From assembly GCF_029227915.1 (NCBI RefSeq), contig NC_079876.1, positions 1,180,001-1,244,000 on the forward strand: a stretch of DNA of 64,000 nucleotides. Direction: 5' to 3'. The notes under the pieces were generated by a model. The model ran no database searches. It was not told the DNA's origin and saw nothing but the letters and a program-made list of their open reading frames with translations. This document shows positions 38,756 to 53,162 of this stretch, piece by piece. The stretch's first letter is position 1. Each line of letters opens with the position of its first letter. Position numbers and translations under genes: made by a program. Source of the stretch: Hydractinia symbiolongicarpus. Lineage: Eukaryota; Cnidaria; Hydrozoa; Anthoathecata; Hydractiniidae.

Positions 38756-41700
38756 GATGAGACGCTGAATAAAAGAAGTTTAATCGCCGGCAAACGAAAA
38801 CCTGCGATTTCCCGTAAATCCCGGACTCGGCCCGTATAGTCAAAAGTATACAAAGAAAGTACCCAGGGAGTAAACTCATTTCCAGAACGATTTTTTAAAT
38901 TATTTTTTCACCACTAAAACGCATAAGACTTGTAGTTTTTAAAAATGTTTTCATTTTTGATGAGACGCTGAATAAAAGACGTTTAATCGCCGGCAAACGA
39001 AAACCCGCCATTTCCCGTAAACCCCAGACTCGGCCCGCATAGTCAAAAGTATACAAAAAAAGTACCCCGGGAGTAAACTCATTTCCCGAACGATTTTTTA
39101 AATAATTTTTTCAGTACTAAAGCGCATGAGACTTGTAGTTTTTAAAAATGTTTTCATTTTTGATGAGACGGTGAATAAAAGAAGTTTAATCGCCGGCAAA
39201 CGAAAACCTACGATTTCCCGTAAATCCTGGACTCGGCCCGTATAGTCAAAAGCATACAAAGAAAGTACCCAGGGAGTAAACTCATTTCCCAAACGATTTT
39301 TTAAATTATTATTTCACCACTAAAACGCATGAGACTTGTAGTTTTCAAGAATGCTTTCATTTTTGATGAGACGCTGAATAAAAGAAGTTTAATCGCCGGC
39401 AAACGAAAACCTGCGATTTCCCGTAAATCCCGGACTCGGCCCGTATAGTCAAAAGTATACAACGAAAGTACCCAGGGAGTAAACTCATTTCCAGAACGAT
39501 TTTTTAAATTATTTTTTCACCACTAAAACGCATCAGACTTGTAGTTTTTAAAAATGTTTTCATTTTTGATGAGACGCTGAATAAAAGAAGTTTAATCGCC
39601 GGCAAACGAAAACCTGCGATTTCCCGTAAATCCTGGACTCGGCCCGTATAGTCAAAAGTATACAAAGAAAGTACCCAGGGTGTAAACTCATTTCCCGAAC
39701 GATTTTTTAAATTATTTTTTCACCACTAAAACGCATGAGACTTGTAGTTTTCAAAAATGTTTTCATTTTTGATGAGACGCTGAATAAAAGAAGTTTAATC
39801 GCCGGCAAACGAAAACCTGCGATTTCCCGTAAATCCCGGACTCGGCCCGTATAGTCAAAAGTATACAAAGAAAGTACTCAGGGAGTAAACTCATTTCCAG
39901 AACGATTTTTTAAATTATTTTTTCACCACTAAAACGCATGAGACTTGTAGTTTTTAAAAATGTTTTCATTTTTGATGAGACGCTGAATAAAAGAAGTTTA
40001 ATCGCCGGCAAACGAAAACCCGCGACTTTCCGTAAATCCCGGACTCGGCCCGTATAGTCAAAAGTATACAAAGAATGTACCCAGGGAATAAAATCATTTC
40101 CCGAACGATTTTTTAAATTATATTTTCACCACTAAAACGCATGAGACTTGTAGTTTTCAAAAATGTTTTCATTTTTGATGAGACGCTGAATGAAAGAAGT
40201 TTAATCGCCGGCAGACGAAAACCTGCGATTTCCCGTAAATCCCGGACTCGACCCGTATAGTCAACAGTATATTAAGAAAGTACCCAGGGAGTAAACTCAT
40301 TTCCTGAACGATTTTTTAAGTTATTATTTCAGCACTAAAGCCCATGAGACTTGTAGTTTTTAAAAATGTTTTTATTTTTGATGAGACGCTGAATAAAAGA
40401 CGTTTAATCGCCGGCAAACGAAAACCCGCCATTTCCCGTAAACCCCGGACGCGGCCCGCATAGTCAAAAGTATACAAAGAAAGTACCCAGGGAGTAAACT
40501 CATTTCCAGAACGATTTTTTAAATTATTTTTTCACCACTAAAACGCATAAGACTTGTAGTTTTTAAAAATGTTTTCATTTTTGATGAGACGCTGAATAAA
40601 AGAAGTTTAATCGCCGGCAAACGAAAACCTGCGATTTCCCGTAAATCCTGGACTCGTCCCGTATAGTCAAAAGTATACAAAGAAAGTACCCAGGGAGTAA
40701 ACTCATTTCCCAAACGATTTTTTAAATTATTATTTCACCACTAAAACGCATGAGACTTGTAGTTTTCAAGAATGTTTTCATTTTTGATGAGACGCTGAAT
40801 AAAAGAAGTTTAATCGCCGGCAAACGAAAACCTGCGATTTCCCGTAAATCCCGGACTCGGCCCGTATAGTCAAAAGTATACAAAGAAAGTACCCAGGGAG
40901 TAAACTCATTTCCAGAACGATTTTTTAAATTATTTTTTCACCACTAAAACGCATAAGACTTGTAGTTTTTAAAAATGTTTTCATTTTTGATGAGACGCTG
41001 AATAAAAGACGTTTAATCGCCGGCAAACGAAAACCCGCCATTTCCCGTAAACCCCAGACTCGGCCCGCATAGTCAAAAGTATACAAAAAAAGTACCCCGG
41101 GAGTAAACTCATTTCCCGAACGATTTTTTAAATAATTTTTTCAGTACTAAAGCGCATGAGACTTGTAGTTTTTAAAAATGTTTTCATTTTTGATGAGACG
41201 GTGAATAAAAGAAGTTTAATCGCCGGCAAACGAAAACCTACGATTTCCCGTAAATCCTGGACTCGGCCCGTATAGTCAAAAGCATACAAAGAAAGTACCC
41301 AGGGAGTAAACTCATTTCCCAAACGATTTTTTAAATTATTATTTCACCACTAAAACGCATGAGACTTGTAGTTTTCAAGAATGCTTTCATTTTTGATGAG
41401 ACGCTGAATAAAAGAAGTTTAATCGCCGGCAAACGAAAACCTGCGATTTCCCGTAAATCCCGGACTCGGCCCGTATAGTCAAAAGTATACAACGAAAGTA
41501 CCCAGGGAGTAAACTCATTTCCAGAACGATTTTTTAAATTATTTTTTCACCACTAAAACGCATCAGACTTGTAGTTTTTAAAAATGTTTTCATTTTTGAT
41601 GAGACGCTGAATAAAAGAAGTTTAATCGCCGGCAAACGAAAACCTGCGATTTCCCGTAAATCCTGGACTCGGCCCGTATAGTCAAAAGTATACAAAGAAA

Positions 41701-44700
41701 GTACCCAGGGTGTAAACTCATTTCCCGAACGATTTTTTAAATTATTTTTTCACCACTAAAACGCATGAGACTTGTAGTTTTCAAAAATGTTTTCATTTTT
41801 GATGAGACGCTGAATAAAAGAAGTTTAATCGCCGGCAAACGAAAACCTGCGATTTCCCGTAAATCCCGGACTCGGCCCGTATAGTCAAAAGTATACAAAG
41901 AAAGTACTCAGGGAGTAAACTCATTTCCAGAACGATTTTTTAAATTATTTTTTCACCACTAAAACGCATGAGACTTGTAGTTTTTAAAAATGTTTTCATT
42001 TTTGATGAGACGCTGAATAAAAGAAGTTTAATCGCCGGCAAACGAAAACCTGCGATTTCCCGTAAATCCCCGACTCGGCCCGTATAGTCAAAAGTATACA
42101 AAGAAAGTACCCAGGGTGTAAACTCATTTCCCGAACGATTTTTTGAATTATTTTTTCACCACTAAAACGCATGAGACTTGTAGTTTTCAAAAATGTTTTC
42201 ATTTTTGATGAGACGCTGAATGAAAGAAGTTTAATCGCCGGCAAACGAAAACCTGCGATTCCCGTAAATCCCCGACTCGGCCCGTATAGTCAAAAGTATA
42301 CAAAGAAAGTATCCAGGGTGTAAACTCAGTTCCCGAACGATTTTTTAATGTATTATTTCACCACTAAAGCCCATGAGACTTGTAGTTTTTAAAAATGTTT
42401 TCATTTTTGATGAGACGCTGAATAAAAGAAGTTTAATCGCCGGCAAACGAAAACCCGCGACTTTCCGTAAATCCCCGACTCGGCCCGTATAGTCAAAAGT
42501 ATACAAAGAAAGTACCCAGGGTGTAAACTCATTTCCCGAACGATTTTTTGAATTATTTTTTCACCACTAAAACGCATGAGACTTGTAGTTTTCAAAAATG
42601 TTTTCATTTTTGATGAGACGCTGAATGAAAGAAGTTTAATCGCCGGCAAACGAAAACCTGCGATTCCCGTAAATCCCGGACTCGGCCCGTATAGTCAAAA
42701 GTATACAAAGAAAGTATCCAGGGTGTAAACTCAGTTCCCGAACGATTTTTTAATGTATTATTTCACCACTAAAGCCCATGAGACTTGTAGTTTTTAAAAA
42801 TGTTTTCATTTTTGATGAGACGCTGAATAAAAGAAGTTTAATCGCCGGCAAACGAAAACCCGCGACTTTCCGTAAATCCCGGACTCGGCCCGTATAGTCA
42901 AAAGTATACAAAGAATGTACCCAGGGAATAAAATCATTTCCCGAACGATTTTTTAAATTATATTTTCACCACTAAAACGCATGAGACTTGTAGTTTTCAA
43001 AAATGTTTTCATTTTTGATGAGACGCTGAATGAAAGAAGTTTAATCGCCGGCAGACGAAAACCTGCGATTTCCCGTAAATCCCGGACTCGACCCGTATAG
43101 TCAACAGTATATTAAGAAAGTACCCAGGGAGTAAACTCATTTCCTGAACGATTTTTTAAATTATTATTTCAGCACTAAAGCCCATGAGACTTGTAGTTTT
43201 TAAAAATGTTTTTATTTTTGATGAGACGCTGAATAAAAGACGTTTAATCGCCGGCAAACGAAAACCCGCCATTTCCCGTAAACCCCGGACGCGGCCCGCA
43301 TAGTCAAAAGTATACAAAGAAAGTACCCAGGGAGTAAACTCATTTCCAGAACGATTTTTTAAATTATTTTTTCACCACTAAAACGCATAAGACTTGTAGT
43401 TTTTAAAAATGTTTTCATTTTTGATGAGACGTTGAATAAAAGAAGTTTAATCGCCGGCAAACGAAAACCTGCGATTTCCCGTAAATCCTGGACTCGTCCC
43501 GTATAGTCAAAAGTATACAAAGAAAGTACCCAGGGAGTAAACTCATTTCCCAAACGATTTTTTAAATTATTATTTCACCACTAAAACGCATGAGACTTGT
43601 AGTTTTCAAGAATGTTTTCATTTTTGATGAGACGCTGAATAAAAGAAGTTTAATCGCCGGCAAACGAAAACCTGCGATTTCCCGTAAATCCCGGACTCGG
43701 ACCGTATAGTCAAAAGTATACAAAGAAAGTACCCAGGGAGTAAACTCATTTCCAGAACGATTTTTTAAATTATTTTTTCACCACTAAAACGCATAAGACT
43801 TGTAGTTTTTAAAAATGTTTTCATTTTTGATGAGACGCTGAATAAAAGACGTTTAATCGCCGGCAAACGAAAACCCGCCATTTCCCGTAAACCCCAGACT
43901 CGGCCCGCATAGTCAAAAGTATACAAAAAAAGTACCCCGGGAGTAAACTCATTTCCCGAACGATTTTTTAAATAATTTTTTCAGTACTAAAGCGCATGAG
44001 ACTTGTAGTTTTTAAAAATTTTTTCATTTTTGATGAGACGGTGAATAAAAGAAGTTTAATCGCCGGCAAACGAAAACCTACGATTTCCCGTAAATCCTGG
44101 ACTCGGCCCGTATAGTCAAAAGCATACAAAGAAAGTACCCAGGGAGTAAACTCATTTCCCAAACGATTTTTTAAATTATTATTTCACCACTAAAACGCAT
44201 GAGACTTGTAGTTTTCAAGAATGCTTTCATTTTTGATGAGACGCTGAATAAAAGAAGTTTAATCGCCGGCAAACGAAAACCTGCGATTTCCCGTAAATCC
44301 CGGACTCGGCCCGTATAGTCAAAAGTATACAACGAAAGTACCCAGGGAGTAAACTCATTTCCAGAACGATTTTTTAAATTATTTTTTCACCACTAAAACG
44401 CATCAGACTTGTAGTTTTTAAAAATGTTTTCATTTTTGATGAGACGCTGAATAAAAGAAGTTTAATCGCCGGCAAACGAAAACCTGCGATTTCCCGTAAA
44501 TCCTGGACTCGGCCCGTATAGTCAAAAGTATACAAAGAAAGTACCCAGGGAGTAAACTCATTTCCCAAACGATTTTTTAAATTATTATTTCACCACTAAA
44601 ACGCATGAGACTTGTAGTTTTCAAGAATGTTTTCATTTTTGATGAGACGCTGAATAAAAGAAGTTTAATCGCCGGCAAACGAAAACCTGCGATTTCCCGT

Positions 44701-45045
44701 AAATCCCGGACTCGGCCCGTATAGTCAAAAGTATACAAAGAAAGTACCCAGGGAGTAAACTCATTTCCAGAACGATTTTTTAAATTATTTTTTCACCACT
44801 AAAACGCATAAGACTTGTAGTTTTTAAAAATGTTTTCATTTTTGATGAGACGCTGAATAAAAGACGTTTAATCGCCGGCAAACGAAAACCCGCCATTTCC
44901 CGTAAACCCCGGACTCGGCCCGCATAGTCAAAAGTATACAAAAAAGTACCCAGGGAGTAAACTCATTTCCCGAACGATTTTTTAAATAATTTTTTCAGTA
45001 CTAAAGCGCATGAGACTTGTAGTTTTTAAAAATGTTTTCATTTTT
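38756..45045. repeat. Three amplified copies of the long-unit tail
   Basis: Copies start at 38756, 40786 and 43626 (spacings 2030 and 2840 bp; the last runs to 45045). All three share agtaccccgggag in place of agtacccagggag, a change not present in the older copies at about 6250 and 18560. The first two also share a hybrid monomer in which the tcctggactcgg kind switches to the acccagggtg tail (about 39668 and 41698). The middle copy is longer because it retains the ccccgactcgg/cgattcccg dimer twice. Confidence 0.87.
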
Positions 45046-46669
45046 GATGAGACGCTTAATAAAAGAGGTTTCATCGCCGGCAAACGAAATCCGGCGATTT
45101 CCCGTAAATCCCGGGCTTGGCCCGCATAGTCGAATGTATACAAAGAAAGTACCCAGGGAGTAAACTCATTTCCCGAACGATTTTTTAAATTTTTTTTTCA
45201 CCACTAAAACGCATGAGACTTGTAGTTTTCAAAAATGTTTTCATTTTTGATGAGACGCTTAATGAAAGAGGTTTAATCGCCGGCAAACCAAAACCCGCGA
45301 TTTCCCGTAAACCCCGGGCTTGGCCCGTAAGGTCGAATGTATACAAAGAAAGTACCCTGTGAGTAAACTCATTTCCAGAACGATTTTTTAAATTATTTTT
45401 TCACCACTAAAACGCATGAGACTTGTAGTTTTCAAAAATGTTTTCATTTTTGATGAGACGCTGAATGAAAGAAGTTTAATCGCCGGCAAACGAAAACCTG
45501 CGATTTCCCGTAAATCCCGGACTCGGCCCGTATAGTCAAAAGTATACAAAGAAAGTATCCAGGGTGTAAACTCAGTTCCCGAACGATTTTTTAAATTATT
45601 ATTTCACCACTAAAGCCCATGAGACTTGTAGTTTATAAAAATGTTTTCATTTTTGATGAGACGCTGAATAAAAGAAGTTTAATCGCCGGCAATCGAAAAC
45701 CCGCGACTTCCCGTAAATCCCGGACTCGGCCCGTATAGTCAAAAGTATACAAAGAATGTACCCAGGGAGTAAACTCATTTCCCGAACGATTTTTTAAATT
45801 ATATTTTCACCACTAAAACACATGAGACTTGTAGTTTTCAAAAATGTTTTCATTTTTGATGAGACGCTGAATGAAAGAAGTTTAATCGCCGGCAGACGAA
45901 AACCTGCGATTTCCCGTAAATCCCGGACTCGACCCGTATAGTCACAAGTATAATAAGAAAGTACCCTGGGAGTAAACTCATTTCCCGAACGATTTTTTAA
46001 ATTATTATTTCACCACTAAAGCCCATGAGACTTGTAGTTTATAAAAATGTTTTCATTTTTGATGAGACGCTGAATAAAAGAAGTTTAATCGCCGGCAATC
46101 GAAAACCCGCGACTTCCCGTAAATCCCGGACTCGGCCCGTATAGTCAAAAGTATACAAAGAATGTACCCAGGGAGTAAACTCATTTCCCGAACGATTTTT
46201 TAAATTATATTTTCACCACTAAAACGCATGAGACTTGTAGTTTTCAAAAATGTTTTCATTTTTGATGAGACGCTGAATAAAAGAAGTTTAATCGCCGGCA
46301 AACAAAAACCCGCGACTTCCCGTAAATCCCGGACTCGGCCCGCATAGTCAAAAGTATACAAAGAAAGTACCCAGGGAGTAAACTCATTTCCCGAACGATT
46401 TTTTAAATTATTTTTTCACCACTGAAACGCATGAGACTTGTAGTTTTCAAGAATGTTTTCATTTTTGATGTGACGCTGAATAAAAGAAGTTTAATCGCCG
46501 GCAAACGAAAACCTGCGATTTCCCGTAAATCCCGGACTCGGCCCGTATAGTCAAAAGTATACAAAGAAAGTACCCAGGGAGTAAACTCATTTCCAGAACG
46601 ATTTTTTAAATTATTTTTTCACCACTAAAACGCATAAGACTTGTAGTTTTTAAAAATATTTTCATTTTT
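45046..46669. repeat. Partial short unit, 8 monomers
   Basis: The order is J (45046), A (45249, with cccgtaaggtcgaatg), B, C, a D/B hybrid with cacaagtataataag, C, G and H. A dimer is duplicated: gtttataaaaatg occurs at about 45631 and 46037. H has gatgtgacgc in place of gatgagacgc. No gene is seen. Confidence 0.8.
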
Positions 46670-49600
46670 GATGAGACGCTGAATAAAATACGTTTAATCG
46701 CCGGCAAACGAAAACCCGCCATTTCCCGTAAACCCCGGACTCGACCCGCATAGTCAAAAGTATACAAAAAAAGTACCCAGGGAGTAAACTCATTTCCCGA
46801 ACGATTTTTTAAATAATTTTTTCAGTACTAAAGCGCATGAGACTTGTAGTTTTTAAAAATGTTTTCATTTTTGATGAGACGCTGAATAAAAGAAGTTTAA
46901 TCGCCGGCAAACGAAAACCCGCGATTTCCCGTAAATCCCGGGCTTGGCCCGTATAGTCGAATGTAAACAAAGAAAGTACCCTGTGAGTAAACTCATTTCC
47001 GAAACGATTTTTTCAATTATCTTTTCACCACTAAAACGCATGAGACTTGCAGTTTTCAAAAATGTTTTCATTTTTGATGAGACGCTTAATAAAAGAGGTT
47101 TCATCGCCGGCAAACGAAATCCCGCGATTTCCCGTAAATCCCGGGCTTGGCCCGCATAGTCGAATGTATACAAAGAAAGTACCCAGGGAGTAAACTCATT
47201 TCCCGAACGATTTTTTAAATTTTTTTTTCACCACTAAAACGCATGAGACTTGTAGTTTTCAAAAATGTTTTCATTTTTGATGAGACGCTTAATGAAAGAG
47301 GTTTAATCGCCGGCAAACCAAAACCCGCGATTTCCCGTAAACCCCGGGCTTGGCCCGTATAGTCGAATGTATACAAAGAAAGTACCCTGTGAGTAAACTC
47401 ATTTCCAGAACGATTTTTTAAATTATTTTATCACCACTAAAACGCATGAGACTTGTAGTTTTCAAAAATGTTTTCATTTTTGATGAGACGCTGAATGAAA
47501 GAAGTTTAATCGCCGGCAAACGAAAACCTGCGATTTCCCGTAAATCCCGGACTCGGCCCGTATAGTCAAAAGTATACAAAGAAAGTATCCAGGGAGTAAA
47601 CTCATTTCCAGAACGATTTTTTAAATTATTTTTTCACCACTAAAACGCATAAGACTTGTAGTTTTTAAAAATGTTTTCATTTTTGATGAGACGCTGAATA
47701 AAAGACGTTTAATCGCCGGCAAACGAAAACCCGCCATTTCCCGTAAACCCCGGACTCGGCCCGCATAGTCAAAAGTATACAAAAAAAGTACCCAGGGAGT
47801 AAACTCATTTCCCGAACGATTTTTTAAATAATTTTTTCAGTACTAAAGCGCATGAGACTTGTAGTTTTTAAAAATGTTTTCATTTTTGATGAGACGCTGA
47901 ATAAAAGAAGTTTAATCGCCGGCAAACGAAAACCCGCGATTTCCCGTAAATCCCGGGCTTGGTCCGTATAGTCGAATGTAAACAAAGAAAGTACCCTGTG
48001 AGTAAACTCATTTCCGAAACGATTTTTTCAATTATCTTTTCACCACTAAAACGCATGAGACTTGCAGTTTTCAAAAATGTTTTCATTTTTGATGAGACGC
48101 TTAATAAAAGAGGTTTCATCGCCGGCAAACGAAATCCCGCGATTTCCCGTAAATCCCGGGCTTGGCCCGCATAGTCGAATGTATACAAAGAAAGTACCCA
48201 GGGAGTAAACTCATTTCCCGAACGATTTTTTAAATTTTTTTTTTACCACTAAAACGCATGAGACTTGTAGTTTTCAAAAATGTTTTCATTTTTGATGAGA
48301 CGCTTAATGAAAGAGGTTTAATCGCCGGCAAACGAAAACCTGCGATTTCCCGTAAATCCCGGACTCGGCCCGTATAGTCAAAAGTATACAAAGAAAGTAT
48401 CCAGGGTGTAAACTCAGTTCCCGAACGATTTTTTAAATTATTATTTCACCACTAAAGCCCATGAGACTTGTAGTTTTTAAAAATGTTTTCATTTTTGATG
48501 AGACGCTGAATAAAAGAAGTTTAATCGCCGGCAATCGAAAACCCGCGACTTCCCGTAAATCCCGGACTCGGCCCGTATAGTCAAAAGTATACAAAGAATG
48601 TACCCAGGGAGTAAACTCATTTCCCGAACGATTTTTTAAATTATATTTTCACCACTAAAACGCATGAGACTTGTAGTTTTTAAAAATGTTTTCATTTTTG
48701 ATGAGACGCTGAATAAAAGACGTTTAATCGCCGGCAGACGAAAACCTGCCATTTCCCGTAAACCCCGGACTCGGCCCGCATAGTCAAAAGTATACAAAAA
48801 AAGTACCCAGGGAGTAAACTCATTTCCTGAACGATTTTTTAAATAATTTTTTCAGTACTAAAGCGCATGAGACTTGTAGTTTTTAAAAATGTTTTCATTT
48901 TTGATGAGACGCTGAATAAAAGAAGTTTAATCGCCGGCAAACGAAAACCCGCGATTTCCCGTAAATCCCGGGCTTGGCCCGTATAGTCGAATGTAAACAA
49001 AGAAAGTACCCTGTGAGTAAACTCATTTCCGAAACGATTTTTTCAATTATCTTTTCACCACTAAAACGCATGAGACTTGCAGTTTTCAAAAATGTTTTCA
49101 TTTTTGATGAGACGCTTAATAAAAGAGGTTTCATCGCCGGCAAACGAAATCCCGCGATTTCCCGTAAATCCCGGGCTTGGCCCGCATAGTCGAATGTATA
49201 CAAAGAAAGTACCCAGGGAGTAAACTCATTTCCCGAACGATTTTTTAAATTTTTTTTTCACCACTAAAACGCATGAGACTTGTAGTTTTCAAAAATGTTT
49301 TCATTTTTGATGAGACGCTTAATGAAAGAGGTTTAATCGCCGGCAAACCAAAACCCGCGATTTCCCGTAAACCCCGGGCTTGGCCCGTATAGTCGAATGT
49401 ATACAAAGAAAGTACCCTGTGAGTAAACTCATTTCCAAAACGATTTTTTAAATTATTTTATCACCACTAAAACGCATGAGACTTGTAGTTTTCAAAAATG
49501 TTTTCATTTTTGATGAGACGCTGAATGAAAGAAGTTTAATCGCCGGCAAACGAAAACCTGCGATTTCCCGTAAATCCCGGACTCGGCCCGTATAGTCAAA

Positions 49601-51135
49601 AGTATACAAAGAAAGTATCCAGGGAGTAAACTCATTTCCAGAACGATTTTTTAAATTATTTTTTCACCACTAAAACGCATAAGACTTGTAGTTTTTAAAA
49701 ATGTTTTCATTTTTGATGAGACGCTGAATAAAAGAAGTTTAATCGCCGGCAATCGAAAACCCGCGACTTCCCGTAAATCCCGGACTCGGCCCGTATAGTC
49801 AAAAGTATACAAAGAATGTACCCAGGGAGTAAACTCATTTCCCGAACGATTTTTTAAATTATATTTTCACCACTAAAACGCATGAGACTTGTAGTTTTTA
49901 AAAATGTTTTCATTTTTGATGAGACGCTGAATAAAAGACGTTTAATCGCCGGCAGACGAAAACCTGCCATTTCCCGTAAACCCCGGACTCGGCCCGCATA
50001 GTCAAAAGTATACAAAAAAAGTACCCAGGGAGTAAACTCATTTCCTGAACGATTTTTTAAATAATTTTTTCAGTACTAAAGCGCATGAGACTTGTAGTTT
50101 TTAAAAATGTTTTCATTTTTGATGAGACGCTGAATAAAAGAAGTTTAATCGCCGGCAAACGAAAACCCGCGATTTCCCGTAAATCCCGGGCTTGGCCCGT
50201 ATAGTCGAATGTAAACAAAGAAAGTACCCTGTGAGTAAACTCATTTCCGAAACGATTTTTTCAATTATCTTTTCACCACTAAAACGCATGAGACTTGCAG
50301 TTTTCAAAAATGTTTTCATTTTTGATGAGACGCTTAATAAAAGAGGTTTCATCGCCGGCAAACGAAATCCCGCGATTTCCCGTAAATCCCGGGCTTGGCC
50401 CGCATAGTCGAATGTATACAAAGAAAGTACCCAGGGAGTAAACTCATTTCCCGAACGATTTTTTAAATTTTTTTTTCACCACTAAAACGCATGAGACTTG
50501 TAGTTTTCAAAAATGTTTTCATTTTTGATGAGACGCTTAATGAAAGAGGTTTAATCGCCGGCAAACCAAAACCCGCGATTTCCCGTAAACCCCGGGCTTG
50601 GCCCGTATAGTCGAATGTATACAAAGAAAGTACCCTGTGAGTAAACTCATTTCCAAAACGATTTTTTAAATTATTTTATCACCACTAAAACGCATGAGAC
50701 TTGTAGTTTTCAAAAATGTTTTCATTTTTGATGAGACGCTGAATGAAAGAAGTTTAATCGCCGGCAAACGAAAACCTGCGATTTCCCGTAAATCCCGGAC
50801 TCGGCCCGTATAGTCAAAAGTATACAAAGAAAGTATCCAGGGAGTAAACTCATTTCCAGAACGATTTTTTAAATTTTTTTTTCACCACTAAAACGCATAA
50901 GACTTGTAGTTTTTAAAAATGTTTTCATTTTTGATGAGACGCTGAATAAAAGACGTTTAATCGCCGGCAAACGAAAACCCGCCATTTCCCGTAAACCCCG
51001 GACTCGGCCTGCATAGTCAAAAGTATACAAAAAAAGTACCCAGGGAGTAAACTCATTTCCCGAACGATTTTTTAAATAATTTTTTCAGTACTAAAGCGCA
51101 TGAGACTTGTAGTTTTCAAAAATGTTTTCATTTTT
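46670..51135. repeat. 5-mer/6-mer higher-order array based on I-Y-J-A-K, 22 monomers
   Basis: Y monomers start at 46873, 47888, 48903 and 50121 (spacings 1015, 1015 and 1218 bp). The reading is I Y J A K, I Y J A/B C, I Y J A K C, I Y J A K, I. The second copy has an A/B hybrid at about 48299 and ggtccgtatag in Y; the 6-mer copy carries an extra C. The first, third and fourth Y monomers look identical to those at 8788 and 25162. Kind A at 49315 and 50533 has ttccaaaacg instead of ttccagaacg. Confidence 0.9.
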
Positions 51136-53162
51136 GATGAGACGCTTAATGAAAGAGGTTTAATCGCCGGCAAACCAAAACCCGCGATTTCCCGTAAACC
51201 CCGGGCTTGGCCCGTATAGTCGAATGTATACAAAGAAAGTACCCTGTGAGTAAACTCATTTCCAGAACGATTTTTTAAATTATTTTTTCACCACTAAAAC
51301 GCATGAGACTTGTAGTTTTCAAAAATGTTTTCATTTTTGATGAGACGCTGAATGAAAGAAGTTTAATCGCCGGCAAACGAAAACCTGCGATTTCCCGTAA
51401 ATCCCGGACTCGGCCCGTATAGTCAAAAGTATACAAAGAAAGTATCCAGGGTGTAAACTCAGTTCCCGAACGATTTTTTAAATTATTATTTCACCACTAA
51501 AGCCCATGAGACTTGTAGTTTTTAAAAATGTTTTCATTTTTGATGAGACGCTGAATAAAAGAAGTTTAATCGCCGGCAATCGAAAACCCGCGACTTCCCG
51601 TAAATCCCGGACTCGGCCCGTATAGTCAAAAGTATACAAAGAATGTACCCAGGGAGTAAACTCATTTCCCGAACGATTTTTTAAATTATATTTTCACCAC
51701 TAAAACGCATGAGACTTGTAGTTTTCAAAAATGTTTTCATTTTTGATGAGACGCTGAATGAAAGAAGTTTAATCGCCGGCAGACGAAAACCTGCGATTTC
51801 CCGTAAATCCCGGACTCGACCCGTATAGTCAACAGTATAATAAGAAAGTACCCTGGGAGTAAACTCATTTCCCGAACGATTTTTTAAATTATTATTTCAG
51901 CACTAAAGCCCATGAGACTTGTAGTTTTTAAAAATGTTTTTATTTTTGATGAGACGCTGAATAAAAGACGTTTAATCGCCGGCAAACGAAAACCCGCCAT
52001 TTCCCGTAAACCCCGGACTCGGCCTGCATAGTCAAAAGTATACAAAGAAAGTACCCAGGGAGTAAACTCATTTCCCGAACGATTTTTTAAATTATTTTTT
52101 CAGTACTAAAGCGCATGAGACTTGTAGTTTTTAAAATGTTTTCATTTTTGATGAGACGGTGAATAAAAGAAGTTTAATCGCCGGCAAACGAAAACCTGCG
52201 ATTTCCCGTAAATCCTGGACTCGGCCCGTATAGTCAAAAGTATACAAAGAAAGTACCCAGGGTGTAAACTCATTTCCCGAACGATTTTTTAAATTATTAT
52301 TTCACCACTAAAGCCCATAAGACTTGTAGTATTTAAAAATATTTTCATTTCTGATGAGACGCTGAATAAAAGAAGTTTAATCGCCGGCAAACAAAAACCC
52401 GCGACTTCCCGTAAATCCCGGACTCGGCCCGTATAGTCAAAAGTATACAAAGAAAGTACCCAGGGAGTAAACTCATTTCCCGAACGATTTTTTAAATTTT
52501 TTTTCACCACTAAAACGCATGAGACTTGTAGTTTTCAAGAATGTTTTCATTTTTGATGAGACGCTGAATAAAAGAAGTTTAATCGCCGGCAAACGAAAAC
52601 CTGCGATTTCCCGTAAATCCCGGACTCGGCCCGTATAGTCAAAAGTATACAAAGAAAGTACCCAGGGAGTAAACTCATTTCCAGAACGATTTTTTAAATT
52701 ATTTTTTCACCACTAAAACGCATAAGACTTGTAGTTTTTAAAAATGTTTTCATTTTTGATGAGACGCTGAATAAAAGACGTTTAATCGCCGGCAAACGAA
52801 AACCCGCCATTTCTCGTAAACCCCGGACTCGGCCCGCATAGTCAAAAGTATACAAAAAAAGTACCCAGGGAGTAAACACATTTCCCGAACGATTTTTTAA
52901 ATAATTTTTCAGTACTAAAACGCATGAGACTTGCAGTTTTCAAAAATGTTTTCATTTTTGATGAGACGCTTAATAAAAGAGGTTTCATCGCCGGCAAACG
53001 AAATCCCGCGATTTCCCGTAAATCCCGGGCTTGGCCCGCATAGTCGAATGTATACAAAGAAAGTACCCAGGGAGTAAACTCATTTCCCGAACGATTTTTT
53101 AAATTTTTTTTTCACCACTAAAACGCATGAGACTTGTAGTTTTCAAAAATGTTTTCATTTTT
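51136..53162. repeat. Cleanest 10-mer short unit A-B-C-D-E-F-G-H-I-J (2027 bp)
   Basis: All ten kinds occur once, in order, ending with J before the next A at 53163. Near 52905 the I/J border is recombined: ataatttttcagtactaaaacgcatgag followed by cttgcag, which is the mark of Y, so a trace of Y is fused between I and J. This copy serves as reference for the short unit. Confidence 0.87.
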
